From contig NZ_JUUZ01000033.1 of NCBI RefSeq assembly GCF_001074155.1, forward strand, positions 1 to 64,000: DNA of 64,000 nt. The letters are read 5' to 3'. The notes under the pieces are model-generated. The model was not told the DNA's origin. It saw only the letters and a list, made by a program, of their open reading frames with translations, and did not search any database. The position numbers and the translations under genes were made by a program. Below are positions 56,101-64,000 of this stretch, piece after piece. This stretch comes from Streptococcus pseudopneumoniae. GTDB lineage: Bacteria > Bacillota > Bacilli > Lactobacillales > Streptococcaceae. Numbering within the stretch: position 1 is the stretch's first letter; each line of letters starts with the position of its first letter.

Positions 56101-56401
56101 CCTTAGGGTCAATCTCGGACAGACATTTATAGAAAGCCATACCAAGACCGATATCATCGAGACTTGACCTCTCAGGAATATCATTTAAAACCAGATAGCG
56201 AGCCATTTGGGCGAAGCGCGTGACTGTGATAGCAAAAGAAGCCTGCTGGCTTAAACATTCCAGCACGGCACGTTCCTTTTCAAAAGAAAGAGAGTTAGGG
56301 GCGATATAAAAGACTCGTTTGCCTTGGGCAACTAGTCCTTGAGCCTCCTTGGTTAGGATTTCTGTCAAAGAAGTCCGAATATCGGTATAAAGTAGTTTCA
56401 T
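53150..56401 (-). CDS. rexB: ATP-dependent helicase/nuclease subunit B RexB (AddB type 2)
   Basis: Partner of RexA, 1083 residues. The inactivated helicase half lacks a Walker A ([15 protein letters not shown] at the usual place), and the C-terminal nuclease has [24 protein letters not shown]. The four cysteines that bind an Fe-S cluster in Bacillus AddB are absent: the place reads [19 protein letters not shown] and no cysteine follows the nuclease motif. First gene of the rexB-rexA operon; upstream is the divergent Cof-type gene. Confidence 0.94.
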   Translation of the reverse strand: MKLLYTDIRTSLTEILTKEAQGLVAQGKRVFYIAPNSLSFEKERAVLECLSQQASFAITVTRFAQMARYLVLNDIPERSSLDDIGLGMAFYKCLSEIDPKDLRVYGAIKQDPQFIQQLIEIYHEISTANMNFLDLESLTDADKRSDLLLIFEKITAYLNQGQVSQGSPLSYLIDAIEENKVGSDFSKIALVIDGFTRFSAEEEHLVDLLHRKGVEIIIGVYASKRAYNSSFSEGNLYQASVEFLRHLAFKYQTKTEDACQEHKNLDAFAKASKSLESAYDYSEISLEVDAKDREDLQIWSCLTQKEELELVARSIRQKLHQEPELSYKNFRILLGDVESYKLSLQTIFNQYQIPFYLGKSESMAHHPLTQFVESVGRLKRYYFCQEDLINLLRTGLYTDLAQEEIDSFEQYIRYLGIDGLSNFKQEFTKNHHGKFDLEKLNELRVRVLNPLETLLSSRKQKTENILTKWNNFLKDASVTKQLQSLSETMDATEQERQEEVWKTFCHVMEQFATVFEGTQVALDDFLALLHSGMSLSNYRTIPATVDTVLVQSYDLISPLTSDYIYALGLTQDHLPKITQNTSLLSDEEREVLNQGTEEGSQLLIASHENLKKNRYTMLSLVNSAKKQLVLSAPSLLNENESKESVYLKELQDFGFTKIEKRIDRKNLSKDDIGSYHSLLSSLVAYHQQGELETSEQDLTFIKVLARVMGRKLEDQGLDNPVLPTSPKSKTLATETLEALYPQDQDFYLSTSGLTEFYRNEYSYYLRYVLGLQEELRLRPDARSHGNFLHRIFERAMKLPVDTPFDRRLEQAISETSQEREFQAIYQESLEAQLTKEVLLDVARATGHILRHNSEIETIQEEAVFDGKKQAFVQLDNGRNVYVRGKVDRIDRLKTSDAIGVVDYKSSLTQFNFPLFYNGLNSQLPTYLAALKKEGNTDFFGAMYLEMAEPVQSLQTVKTLSKALAETTKSMKYQGLFLEKEIKNLGELYNKNKTYQLSDEEFQLLLDYNALIYKKAAEKILSGRFAINPYTEDGRSIALYVQQYQAITGFEANYHLGQARLLDKVAKSNDKETWFNKIREELER

Positions 56402-56482
56402 CTCTGCCTCGTTTGTTTTTTCATTCCCTATTATTATACCATGATTTAACAGAAGATTCTGTCTCTGATTCCCAAAATATGC

Positions 56483-56488
56483 TATAAT
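56483..56488 (+). promoter_or_regulatory. Extended -10 promoter of the Cof-type phosphatase gene
   Basis: TGCTATAAT, with TATAAT at 56483-56488, 30 bp before the ATG; no clear -35 at the right spacing. Confidence 0.5.
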
Positions 56489-56517
56489 ATAGGCAAAACA
56501 CGAGAAAAGGAAATACT

Positions 56518-57327
56518 ATGATTAAACTACTTGCTCTAGATATGGATGGTACTCTGCTCAACGAAGCCAAAGAAATCCCTCAAGCTCATATTGATGCCAT
56601 TCATAAGGCTATCGACAAAGGCGTCAAACTGGTTCTCTGTACTGGTCGACCTCTCTTTGGAGTTCTCCCTTACTACAAGAAACTCGGTTTAGATACGGAT
56701 AATGAATACGTCATCGTCAACAATGGTTGTTCTACCCACCAAACCAGTGACTGGAGCCTTGTCGACTGGCGGGAACTTAGTAAATCAGACATCGAATACC
56801 TGAATGACCTTGCTGAAAAGAGTGATGTTCAATTAACTCTCTTTGATGAAGAGCACTACTTCGTTCTTGGCGGTAAACCAAATCCTATCGTTCAATATGA
56901 TGCTACACTTGTTTTCTCTAACCTGACTGAAATCTCACTGGAAGAAGCTACTAGCGGGAAGTATCGTATGTTCCAAGGTATGTTCTTAGGTACAAAAGAA
57001 GAAACGGATGACTTTGAAAATAGATTCGCTGAAGAACTTTGTCAGAGATTTAGCGGAGTTCGTTCACAACCAGTGATCTACGAAGCCATGCCACTTGGCA
57101 CAACCAAAGCTTCTGCTCTTTCTCGTTTGGCTAAGATTTTGGATATTCAACCTTCTGAAATCATGGCCATGGGTGATGCCAATAACGACATTGAGATGCT
57201 AGAGTTTGCAGGTCTGGGGATCGCCATGGGAAATGCCAGCGACCACGTCAAATCTCTCGCTGATGCCGTAACTGCCAGCAATGAAGAAGATGGTGTTGCA
57301 CGCGCTATTGAGAAATATATTTTGTAG
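56518..57327 (+). CDS. Cof-type HAD phosphatase (YidA-like)
   Basis: Sugar-phosphate phosphatase of the Cof (class IIB cap) subfamily, 269 residues. Motif I LALDMDGTLLNE (about 5-16), motif II CTGRPLFG (about 41-48), motif III lysine near GTTKASALSRLA (about 195-206) and motif IV MGDANNDIEML (about 218-228). It is divergent from rexB and ends in a strong terminator. Substrate not determinable. Confidence 0.9.
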   Translation: MIKLLALDMDGTLLNEAKEIPQAHIDAIHKAIDKGVKLVLCTGRPLFGVLPYYKKLGLDTDNEYVIVNNGCSTHQTSDWSLVDWRELSKSDIEYLNDLAEKSDVQLTLFDEEHYFVLGGKPNPIVQYDATLVFSNLTEISLEEATSGKYRMFQGMFLGTKEETDDFENRFAEELCQRFSGVRSQPVIYEAMPLGTTKASALSRLAKILDIQPSEIMAMGDANNDIEMLEFAGLGIAMGNASDHVKSLADAVTASNEEDGVARAIEKYIL

Positions 57328-57333
57328 AAAATG

Positions 57334-57375
57334 AGCCCAGTTCAACTAGCATTTCTAGCCAACTGGGCTTTTATT
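57334..57375 (+). terminator. Terminator after the Cof-type gene
   Basis: AGCCCAGTT (57334-57342) and AACTGGGCT (57361-57369), then TTTATTTTT. Confidence 0.85.
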
Positions 57376-57491
57376 TTTTAAAAACTTTAAAACTTTAGAA
57401 ACTCTTTAGAAATGCTTGACGATTCTTTGATATCTATGCTTTATACTAGAGTTATAAAAATAAAACACCTTAAAGATTAAAGGAGAAAACT

Positions 57492-58400
57492 ATGAAAACA
57501 GTCCTCGAAATCCATGGCTTGTCCAAACAATTTGGTAAACAACCCATTCTTCAAGATCTTAGTCTCTCAGTTAAAGAAGGAGATATCTATGGACTTATCG
57601 GAAAAAATGGTGCTGGTAAAACAACTCTGATTAAAATCATTACCCAATTATTATCTGCTGACCATGGAACGATTTCCCTCTTTTCTAGTCAAGGGTATAA
57701 GGATTGCACGAAAGCCCTATCTCGAGTAGGTTCAGTCATTGAATCCCCAGTAGCTCACAAACATTTAACAGCCTATCAAAATCTGAAATATTATTGTACT
57801 ATTCGCCATATTCCAAATGCTGATCAAGTCATTCAGGAAACATTAAAGTATGTGGGGTTAACAGATACAGGTAGAAAAGTTTTTCGAGATTTCTCTCTTG
57901 GGATGAAACAACGCCTAGGCATTGCTATTGCCCTCCTATCAAAACCAGACTTTCTCATCCTTGATGAACCCATCAATGGACTTGACCCAATCGGTATCAA
58001 AGAGTTTCGTCAAATGATTCAACGTCTGAATCAAGAACTAGGTATAACAATTCTCATCTCTAGTCATATCCTGTCAGAACTCTATCTGGTTGCCAATCGC
58101 TTTGGAATTCTTGACCAAGGGAAGATCATTCGAGAAATCAGTAAGGCCGAATTTGAGACACTGAATGAAGACTATATTGTTCTAAAAACAAGTGACAAAG
58201 AAAAAGCTAGTCAAATCTTAAAAGACAAAGTGCATCTTGAATTTAAAGTTGTTAATTCAGACAATGAGATTCATATTTTTAGTCATGAACAAGATGTCAA
58301 ACGCATTCTCAAAGAACTTACTCTAGCAGATGTTGATGTGGATGAGATTTACTATGCTCGTCAAAATCTTGAAGAATACTTCACACAATTAGTAAAATAG
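57492..58400 (+). CDS. ABC transporter ATP-binding protein (ABC-2 exporter, bacitracin/lantibiotic-immunity type)
   Basis: ATPase, 302 residues, of the CcmA/BcrA-like group. Walker A GKNGAGKTT (about 37-45), signature FSLGMKQRLGIAIALL (about 137-152), Walker B FLILDEPINGLDP (about 156-168), H-loop SSHIL. The C-terminal extension (about 215-302) is usual for immunity-type ABC-2 ATPases. It precedes the permease by 10 bp. A TTGACG -35 near 57417 and the repeated ACTTTA/CTTTAG track at 57383-57412 precede it. The neighbouring two-component genes may regulate it. Confidence 0.88.
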   Translation: MKTVLEIHGLSKQFGKQPILQDLSLSVKEGDIYGLIGKNGAGKTTLIKIITQLLSADHGTISLFSSQGYKDCTKALSRVGSVIESPVAHKHLTAYQNLKYYCTIRHIPNADQVIQETLKYVGLTDTGRKVFRDFSLGMKQRLGIAIALLSKPDFLILDEPINGLDPIGIKEFRQMIQRLNQELGITILISSHILSELYLVANRFGILDQGKIIREISKAEFETLNEDYIVLKTSDKEKASQILKDKVHLEFKVVNSDNEIHIFSHEQDVKRILKELTLADVDVDEIYYARQNLEEYFTQLVK

Positions 58401-58410
58401 GAGGAACACC

Positions 58411-59169
58411 ATGATACATACAATTCAAGCAGACTTTTATCGTCTTTTCCGTTCCAAAGGCTTTTGGATTACAGAGATTGTTCTCTTTGCACTCATGTTG
58501 ATGGGAGCCACTATTGGGGCGACAGGACATCTAATGTCAGTTGAGACAACACCTCCAGAAACTGAACTTCCAAGTAAAGGCTGGGATGGTATTCAAGCCC
58601 TGATTAACGCATCGAGTCAAGGTTCAAACCTAGTTTTCCTCTGCATTATCCTTGCTTGCTTAGTTCTGGGAGTTGATCTTATCGGAAAACTCTATAAAAA
58701 TAGTTTGACAGTGGGTGTTTCTCGTACAGAATTCTTCCTAGCCAAGTCTGTTGTATTAGCCAGTATCGCTCTAATGCAAATTTTTATTAGCCTAGTTATT
58801 GCTTTCGTACCAGCAACTATCCTAAACGGGGTAGGAACGATGCCAGAAGGTTTTATTGGCAATCTACTTCTAACAATTGCTCTGCAATTTCTCTGCCTTC
58901 TAGCTTGGCTATCTATTGTGTCCTTCATTCTCTATGTGACTCATTCTTATTTGGCTGTTTTCATAGGCTATTTAATCAGTTCTATCTTGCTTTCAACACC
59001 GATGCTTATCTTTCCAGATATCGAGATTTTACGCTATTTATCCTTGAATGTTGCCTATGCCATGACTGCCTATAGTCAAGCTGTTCTATACACCATTGTC
59101 GTTACAGTGACTGTTATTCTACTCTTTGCCATTAGTGGACTTGCTGTTTTCAAGAAGAAAAGCTTATAA
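58411..59169 (+). CDS. ABC-2 type permease
   Basis: Membrane partner of the preceding ATPase, 252 residues with six helices (about 20-40, 70-92, 108-135, 145-170, 178-200, 225-247), typical of lantibiotic-immunity or bacitracin exporters of the ABC-2 class. GGAGG precedes the ATG. The first extracellular loop (about 42-65) is Pro/Thr/Glu rich. Substrate unknown. Confidence 0.82.
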   Translation: MIHTIQADFYRLFRSKGFWITEIVLFALMLMGATIGATGHLMSVETTPPETELPSKGWDGIQALINASSQGSNLVFLCIILACLVLGVDLIGKLYKNSLTVGVSRTEFFLAKSVVLASIALMQIFISLVIAFVPATILNGVGTMPEGFIGNLLLTIALQFLCLLAWLSIVSFILYVTHSYLAVFIGYLISSILLSTPMLIFPDIEILRYLSLNVAYAMTAYSQAVLYTIVVTVTVILLFAISGLAVFKKKSL

Positions 59170-59174
59170 AAATG

Positions 59175-59200
59175 ACCTCCTCTGTTCAAAAAGAGGAGGT
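59175..59200. terminator. Hairpin between the ABC operon and the histidine kinase gene
   Basis: ACCTCCTCT (59175-59183) and AGAGGAGGT (59192-59200). The T-rich tail is better on the minus strand, so it mainly ends the two-component operon. Confidence 0.7.
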
Positions 59201-59208
59201 TACTTGTT

Positions 59209-60087
59209 TTAAAAGAGTATCTTAACTGTAAACCAAGCACCATCAGTACTTAGTTGTAGTTCTGCACCAAGTAGATGGGATAATTCTTCAGTAATATAAA
59301 GACCTAAACCAGAGGATTCTTCTGTATCTGAGAGGTTTTCAGAGTAAAATCGTTGACTGAGATTTTCAATTTTACGAATGGGTTGTTTAACCAGATTCGC
59401 AAGTTCCAAACAGATGTGATTGTCCACTTCCTTCAGAGAAAATCTCGCTTCATCCTTACCATGTTTTAGAACATTGCCAACGAGATTTTGCAAGATACGC
59501 TCTAATAAATCCGAGTCTGTCAGTAAATACAAACCAGGTTCTACTTGCAAATCAAGGTTAATCTTTGCCGTCTGAAATGAATCATAATAGGCCAGCAATT
59601 TTTGCGTCATAAATGTTGAGACTTCTAACTCAAATAAGTCAGGTTTTACTGCTCCCTCCATTAACCGACGGTAGTCCAAAAGAGCCTCTAGCCGTTTTGA
59701 AACTTGATTGAGATGATGGGAAATTTTTTTCAAACTCTCAGACTCAGGATTTTCTGTTTTAAGCAATTGCTGAGTATAACCTGATGCAATCGTTAAAGGT
59801 GTTCGAATATCGTGTGCAATATTGCTAATAGCCATGTCTAAAGTCTGCTTCTCTCGCTTCATAATCAAGCGTGACTGCTCAACATCTTGAAAGAGATGAT
59901 TGATTTGCTGGTAAAGATGTAAAAAATCCTTGGAGAAAGTTGACACTCCGATTCTCTTCATACTTCCAGTCAGAATCTTGTCTTCAATTTGTTGGCTCAA
60001 GTTTACCAGTGCTAGATGATAGCGAATCAATCCTATCGTCAATAGGATAATAACCAGCAGTAGCAAAGAAAGTAAAATATAGATCAT
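59209..60087 (-). CDS. Sensor histidine kinase
   Basis: Membrane sensor kinase, 292 residues, with one N-terminal helix (1-23), a short linker and no real extracytoplasmic domain, an H-box in ISNIAHDIRTPLT (about 88-100), N-box LVGNVLKHG, and G2-box SGLGLYI. The single short membrane anchor is like intramembrane-sensing kinases linked to ABC transporters. It overlaps the response regulator gene by ATGA and converges on the ABC operon, making functional linkage likely but not proven. Confidence 0.87.
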   Translation of the reverse strand: MIYILLSLLLLVIILLTIGLIRYHLALVNLSQQIEDKILTGSMKRIGVSTFSKDFLHLYQQINHLFQDVEQSRLIMKREKQTLDMAISNIAHDIRTPLTIASGYTQQLLKTENPESESLKKISHHLNQVSKRLEALLDYRRLMEGAVKPDLFELEVSTFMTQKLLAYYDSFQTAKINLDLQVEPGLYLLTDSDLLERILQNLVGNVLKHGKDEARFSLKEVDNHICLELANLVKQPIRKIENLSQRFYSENLSDTEESSGLGLYITEELSHLLGAELQLSTDGAWFTVKILF

Positions 60088-60785
60088 TGCTCATCTCCTT
60101 TTAATCGAACACCAACTCCCCAGATAGTCTCAATATACTCTTGCTCTGGATCCAGTTGGCTTAGTTTTTTACGGAGATTACTTAAATGAGTGTTGAGAGT
60201 ATTGTCGCCTGGTAAATAAGTGTCCTCCCAAACCAATTCATAAAGTTCTTCTTTCGTGAAAATTTTCTTAGGATGTCCCAACAAGGTTTGTAGAATCAAA
60301 CATTCTTTCTTAGCTAGGCGAATAGTTTCCTGGCTATTTTTGATTTCAAAACTGTCTACATCAAATTGAATATTTTTTAACTGGTGAAACAACTTGTCTG
60401 GATGTTCAATTTCAGCTGCTTGTTTGTCACTATTTTGACGTAATTGTACCATAACCCTGGCAAAAACTTCATCCAAATCAAAAGGCTTTACAATATAATC
60501 ATTAGCACCATCTAGGAGATATTGACTGATGAGCTTTTTATCGCTTAGGGCAGTTAGCATGATGACAGGAACTGAACTATCTTGTCTAATGAGTTTTAAA
60601 ACCTGATCACCATTTTTTCCTGGAAGCATAATATCTAACAAGATTAGATCAATATCACCTTGTTCAAATCGTATCATTCCTTCAGTACCAGAAAAAGCCT
60701 GAATCACCTCATGCTCCTCAGAAAGAAGAGTTCTTAAAATTTCTTGAATCTCATTATTATCTTCAACGATAAGTATTCTAGCCAT
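60084..60785 (-). CDS. OmpR/PhoB family response regulator
   Basis: DNA-binding response regulator, 233 residues from the ATG at 60785 (a TTG three codons earlier is the alternative). Receiver domain with acidic pair EDN near residue 8, phospho-acceptor aspartate in DLILLDIMLPG (about 50), Thr in LTALSDK and Lys in VKPFDLDE. A C-terminal winged helix (about 130-230) has RLAKKECLILQTLLGHP. Coupled to the kinase. Confidence 0.9.
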   Translation of the reverse strand: MARILIVEDNNEIQEILRTLLSEEHEVIQAFSGTEGMIRFEQGDIDLILLDIMLPGKNGDQVLKLIRQDSSVPVIMLTALSDKKLISQYLLDGANDYIVKPFDLDEVFARVMVQLRQNSDKQAAEIEHPDKLFHQLKNIQFDVDSFEIKNSQETIRLAKKECLILQTLLGHPKKIFTKEELYELVWEDTYLPGDNTLNTHLSNLRKKLSQLDPEQEYIETIWGVGVRLKGDEQ

Positions 60786-60845
60786 AAACACCAACCTTTC
60801 TAATAGTATTATATCATGTTTTTTTAGGAATTTTGGATAAAGAAA

Positions 60846-60879
60846 AACTCTCCTTCATAGTTAAATACGAAGAAGAGTT
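60846..60879 (-). terminator. Terminator after the SemiSWEET gene
   Basis: AACTCTCCTTC (60846-60856) and GAAGAAGAGTT (60869-60879) with one mismatch; on the minus strand it is followed by TTTTTCTTT. Confidence 0.65.
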
Positions 60880-60890
60880 CATTCTATTTA

Positions 60891-61151
60891 TTAAATTAAA
60901 GCTGTCAAAGCGGTGATAAGTCCAAAAACAATCCCTGGTGCATTGGCTGCTGCCAAAGGGATATCTCGTTCTTTTTTAAAGAGACCGTAGTAAACCCAAA
61001 GACTGCAGTTAAGTGCAGCTACTGCTGGTTGGATAAAATTTCCTTTTTGACCAGCAAGGTTATTCATAATTTGAGGAATATAAGAGACATACATCATTAC
61101 AGACATAAAGGTTGCAATCCAACCCAAAGTTTTCATTTGTTTTTCAGTCAT
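60891..61151 (-). CDS. SemiSWEET family sugar transporter
   Basis: A single triple-helix bundle protein of 86 residues from the ATG at 61151 (AAAGGAG upstream), working as a homodimer to pass sugars by facilitated diffusion. The conserved PQ-loop proline is in SYIPQIMNN (about 24-32), and NCSLWVYYGLFKKERD (about 48-63) is typical, with Asn before the Trp. Monocistronic between terminators. Sugar specificity unknown. Confidence 0.85.
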   Translation of the reverse strand: MTEKQMKTLGWIATFMSVMMYVSYIPQIMNNLAGQKGNFIQPAVAALNCSLWVYYGLFKKERDIPLAAANAPGIVFGLITALTALI

Positions 61152-61266
61152 TTTTTCTCCTTTCAAAAACAGTTTCAATTATACACTATTTTTTAAGATA
61201 GTGAAGTTTAAAAAGCTATTTGTTAAAAACTTGTAAACTATCACAATCTTGTGATAAGAGAATCAA

Positions 61267-61302
61267 AAAATACCCACTTGCTATTTCAAGAGGATATTTT
61301 AT
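61267..61302 (-). terminator. Terminator after pcrA
   Basis: On the minus strand AAAATATCCTCTTG and CAAGTGGGTATTTT form an imperfect 14-bp stem followed by TT, about 13 bp after the pcrA stop. Confidence 0.65.
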
Positions 61303-61314
61303 TCGTTTAGAAAC

Positions 61315-63603
61315 TTACTTTTTCTCAATCGGTGCAACACTGGCCAAAAGTTTCTTCAAACCGACTTCTGGGAAGTTGATTTTTAGTTCCTGAGTTGATC
61401 CGCTACCTGAAACTTCAAGGACAGTCCCTTCACCCCATTTTTTATGAAGAGCAATATCACCGATAGACCAGCTAGTTTCACTGGAAGACGGTTTACTAGT
61501 AGATGCAAATTGTCCAAATGGTAAACCACTTGATTGAATCGATGTAGGCGCAGTATTCCGTTTTCGTTCTTGAAGAGCCTGAGCCAGACTCATTCCTTGC
61601 CCAAATGTAGTACCACCACTACTGTATGATGCTTTAAAACTTGAATTAGCTGGCCGAGCCAAACCTTGATAGGTCAACAAATCTGAACTAATCTCGTTGA
61701 TAAAACGGGTCGGACGATTGTAACTTGTACGCCCGAAAAGCAAGCGAGAGTTTGCATTGGTAAGATAAAGAATTTTCTCGGCGCGTGTGATTCCTACGTA
61801 GGCCAAACGACGTTCCTCTTCTAATTCATCAGGATCCTCAGAGGCACGACTAAGAGGAAAGACATTCTCCTCCATCCCGATGATAAAGACAACCGGAAAC
61901 TCGAGTCCTTTGGCAGCGTGTAAGGTCATTAAGGTTACTTCTGACGTCTCCTGACTACCAGAGTCAGTATCTGCAATCAAAGCAAGATCATTCAAGAAAC
62001 GACTGAGTTTATCTAGTCCTGTTTCCTCTTCTTGGCTTTCAGGATTTTCATCAAAGTTTTTGGTAACAGAGAGGAACTCCTCGATATTTTCAACCCGAGC
62101 CTTACTCTCCAATGTTGCTTGTGCATGTAGAATATCAACGTAACCTGTTTTTTCAAGGACAGCCTCAACCAACTCTGTAATGGTTAATTGGTCCAGTTGC
62201 TCCCTCAAATCCAGAATCATATTTGCAAAGTCCCAGATTGACTGGGCTACCTTACCCTTAATTCCTGATAACATGATATTGGCTGAAGTATCCAGCATGG
62301 ACATTTCTTGCAAATTAGCAAAATCACGAATCTTCTCAACAGTACCTGGGCCAATACCACGCTTTGGTTCATTGATGATACGCTCAAAACTGATATTATC
62401 ACTTAGGTTGGCAATGAGATTGAGGTAAGCAATGATATCACGGATTTCCTTACGGCTGTAGAATTTTGTACCACCAACCATAGTATAAGGAATATTGGAC
62501 TTGAGAAGAGCTTCCTCAATAGTACGTGACTGGGCATTGGTACGGTAAAGGACTGCAAAGTCTTTGTGTAGGAAGTTTTGACTACGACCAAGTTCATCGA
62601 TGGTTTTGGCTACAAAAACAGCCTCATCTTGTTCGTCATTGGCACGATAGTAGACAATTAGTTCCCCATCCGCATTTTGAGTCCATAGATTCTTAGGACG
62701 GCGATTTTTATTGTTTTTAATAACGTCATTAGCTGCTTGGAGAATGGTTTTGGTTGAACGGTAATTCTCCTCTAACAAGACAACCTTGGCATCTGGATAA
62801 TCCTTTTCAAAATCCAAGATATTCTGCATATCAGCACCACGCCATCCGTAGATAGACTGGTCCGCATCCCCAACAACACAGATATTTTTAAAGCGAGAAG
62901 CCAACAGTTTGACCAGTTGGTACTGGGCATGGTTGGTATCTTGGTACTCATCGACATGGATATATTGGAATTTTTGCTGATAGTAAGTCAAGACATCAGG
63001 ATTTTGATCAAAAAGGCGAAGCGTAAGCATAATCAAATCATCAAAGTCAACTGACTCAGATTGACGGAGTTCCTTTTGATAGGCCTCATAACACTTAGCG
63101 ACAATGTTTGTGTATAAATCTCCTGCTTGAGCAGCATAAGCAACATCGTCAATCAGATCATTCTTAGCATTAGAAATGGTCCCTAAAATAGAGCGTTCAT
63201 TCCACTTTTTAGGATCCAAATTCAACAGCTTGAGAATGCGTTTCATCAGTGTTCGCTGCTCACCTGGATCGATAATGGTAAAGTTACGATTGTAACCAAT
63301 ATGATCCGCATCACGACGTAAGATACGAACGCACATAGAGTGAAAGGTCGCTATCAAACAGTCCTGTGTAGCTGGATTGAGCCCATAGGCACGTTCTTTC
63401 ATTTCACGAGCAGCCTTATTGGTAAAGGTAATGGCTAAAATATTCCAGGGATTAACCATCTTTTCATCAATTAAGTAGGCAATACGATGGGTCAAAACTC
63501 GTGTTTTACCAGAACCAGCCCCCGCCATGATCAGCAGTGGACCTTCTGTTGTTTGGACCGCTTCGGCCTGTCGGTCATTTATACCGTTTAATAAAGGGTT
63601 CAT
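61315..63603 (-). CDS. pcrA: ATP-dependent DNA helicase PcrA/UvrD
   Basis: Superfamily 1A 3'-5' helicase acting in repair, replication restart and RNA polymerase backtracking, 762 residues. Walker A AGAGSGKTRVLTHR (about 28-41), motif [17 protein letters not shown], motif III VVGDADQSIYGWRGAD, motif V LMTLHAAKGLEFPVVFI, motif VI LAYVGITRAEKILYL. The C-terminal tail (about 650-760) ends in the PcrA Tudor-like domain (GDIALHKKWGEGTVLEVSG). Complete. Confidence 0.95.
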   Translation of the reverse strand: MNPLLNGINDRQAEAVQTTEGPLLIMAGAGSGKTRVLTHRIAYLIDEKMVNPWNILAITFTNKAAREMKERAYGLNPATQDCLIATFHSMCVRILRRDADHIGYNRNFTIIDPGEQRTLMKRILKLLNLDPKKWNERSILGTISNAKNDLIDDVAYAAQAGDLYTNIVAKCYEAYQKELRQSESVDFDDLIMLTLRLFDQNPDVLTYYQQKFQYIHVDEYQDTNHAQYQLVKLLASRFKNICVVGDADQSIYGWRGADMQNILDFEKDYPDAKVVLLEENYRSTKTILQAANDVIKNNKNRRPKNLWTQNADGELIVYYRANDEQDEAVFVAKTIDELGRSQNFLHKDFAVLYRTNAQSRTIEEALLKSNIPYTMVGGTKFYSRKEIRDIIAYLNLIANLSDNISFERIINEPKRGIGPGTVEKIRDFANLQEMSMLDTSANIMLSGIKGKVAQSIWDFANMILDLREQLDQLTITELVEAVLEKTGYVDILHAQATLESKARVENIEEFLSVTKNFDENPESQEEETGLDKLSRFLNDLALIADTDSGSQETSEVTLMTLHAAKGLEFPVVFIIGMEENVFPLSRASEDPDELEEERRLAYVGITRAEKILYLTNANSRLLFGRTSYNRPTRFINEISSDLLTYQGLARPANSSFKASYSSGGTTFGQGMSLAQALQERKRNTAPTSIQSSGLPFGQFASTSKPSSSETSWSIGDIALHKKWGEGTVLEVSGSGSTQELKINFPEVGLKKLLASVAPIEKK

Positions 63604-63692
63604 TTTCTCTTCCTATTCTTCAAATCAATGTTTCTATTATATCAAAAAAGACTGAAAATAACTCTATTAGAGACAAGCTTCCTTTTTTCTAA

Positions 63693-63722
63693 AAAAAGAA
63701 CACTAACAAGTGTTCTTTTTAT
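63693..63722 (-). terminator. Terminator after the nucleosidase gene
   Basis: AAAAAGAACACT and AGTGTTCTTTTT with a 4-nt loop, directly after the minus-strand stop at 63724. Confidence 0.8.
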
Positions 63723-63723
63723 A

Positions 63724-64000
63724 TTAATCATGAATAGATTGTAAAAGTGTCAACAAGGCTTGAGCCGATTTGCGTCCTGCTTCTACGATAAATTCATCAA
63801 ATGAAATAGAAGCTTCGTGGTTAGCATTATCACTCATGGCCCGGACAACTAAGAAAGGTAGATTAAGCGCGTGAGCTGCTTGAGCAATTGCCGCCCCTTC
63901 CATCTCAACAGCAAGAACTTGAGGAAAATGTTCTTTTATAGCTTTAATCTTATCTTCACCTGCAATAAAACTATCACCGGTCGCAATCAAACCTAAATGC
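63724..64000 (-). CDS. mtnN: 5'-Methylthioadenosine/S-adenosylhomocysteine nucleosidase, 5' part outside the window
   Basis: Partial: the C-terminal 91 residues or so of the MTAN (Pfs) enzyme, which cleaves MTA and SAH to adenine and thioribose derivatives, linking methyl recycling to AI-2. The reading frame runs on through the window edge (HLGLIATGDSF...). Visible are the ribose-binding VEMEGAAIAQ (about the MEG triad) and the catalytic aspartate in MSDNANHEA. N-terminal half, start and promoter are off the end. Confidence 0.92.
   Translation of the reverse strand, partial: HLGLIATGDSFIAGEDKIKAIKEHFPQVLAVEMEGAAIAQAAHALNLPFLVVRAMSDNANHEASISFDEFIVEAGRKSAQALLTLLQSIHD

Overview
The window is chromosomal DNA of a mitis-group Streptococcus, close to S. 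mitis, S. oralis, S. infantis or S. pneumoniae. The evidence is the AT-rich Gram-positive gene style with strong AGGAGG ribosome sites, a LytB-type murein hydrolase carrying choline-binding repeats, a 107-bp RUP element known from pneumococcus, the XerS/difSL pair, RexAB in place of AddAB with an iron-sulfur cluster, and a gene order (xerS, lplA, aco/pdh genes, MATE, pyrC, mutX, ung) that I recall from pneumococcus. No rRNA, tRNA, CRISPR array or intact prophage was seen.

Layout. 1-6.1 kb holds two ABC export/resistance modules: a BceAB-like pair, then a lactococcin-972-type exporter with no recognisable bacteriocin gene. 6.1-7.4 kb holds a decayed ORF, a RUP repeat and a VIT1-family metal transporter. 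7.5-14.4 kb holds sulfur metabolism and housekeeping genes (MetY-type sulfhydrylase, radC, rex, cysteine desulfurase, prs, CYTH). 14.5-22 kb holds the relQ-nadK-rlu-pta series, rbgA-rnhB, a ClC antiporter and a CPBP protease. 22-25 kb is a small accessory island with a transposase remnant, a gene tail and two unknown membrane proteins. It is bracketed by an 83-bp imperfect direct repeat and lies directly beside the dif site (24951-24981) and xerS. Plus-strand genes dominate left of dif and minus-strand genes dominate right of it, so the replication terminus lies inside this window.

26-39.6 kb holds sseB, lipoate ligase and a four-gene 2-oxoacid (pyruvate/acetoin) dehydrogenase operon, then MATE, pyrC, mutX, ung and several small-family genes. 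39.6-44.1 kb is the most unusual part. Two LPXTG surface adhesins with threonine-rich stalks each sit behind the same 15-bp operator/-10 sequence and the same structured leader RNA (P1 stem, AGTTTT segment, P2 stem, AGGAGG loop). I do not recognise this leader as a known riboswitch class. 44.2-48.7 kb holds LytB and a GtrA-glycosyltransferase/phosphodiester-glycosidase operon. 48.9-64 kb holds the rexBA recombination nuclease, a Cof-type phosphatase, an ABC exporter facing a two-component system, a SemiSWEET, pcrA and the 3' part of the MTA/SAH nucleosidase gene.

How genes work together. Rex (10.3 kb) senses NADH/NAD and has candidate sites in front of itself and of the dehydrogenase operon, whose lipoyl groups are supplied by the adjacent LplA. 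XerS acts on dif to resolve chromosome dimers. RexAB, PcrA, Ung, MutX, RNase HII and RadC form a scattered DNA-maintenance set. The two adhesins and LytB are wall-associated.
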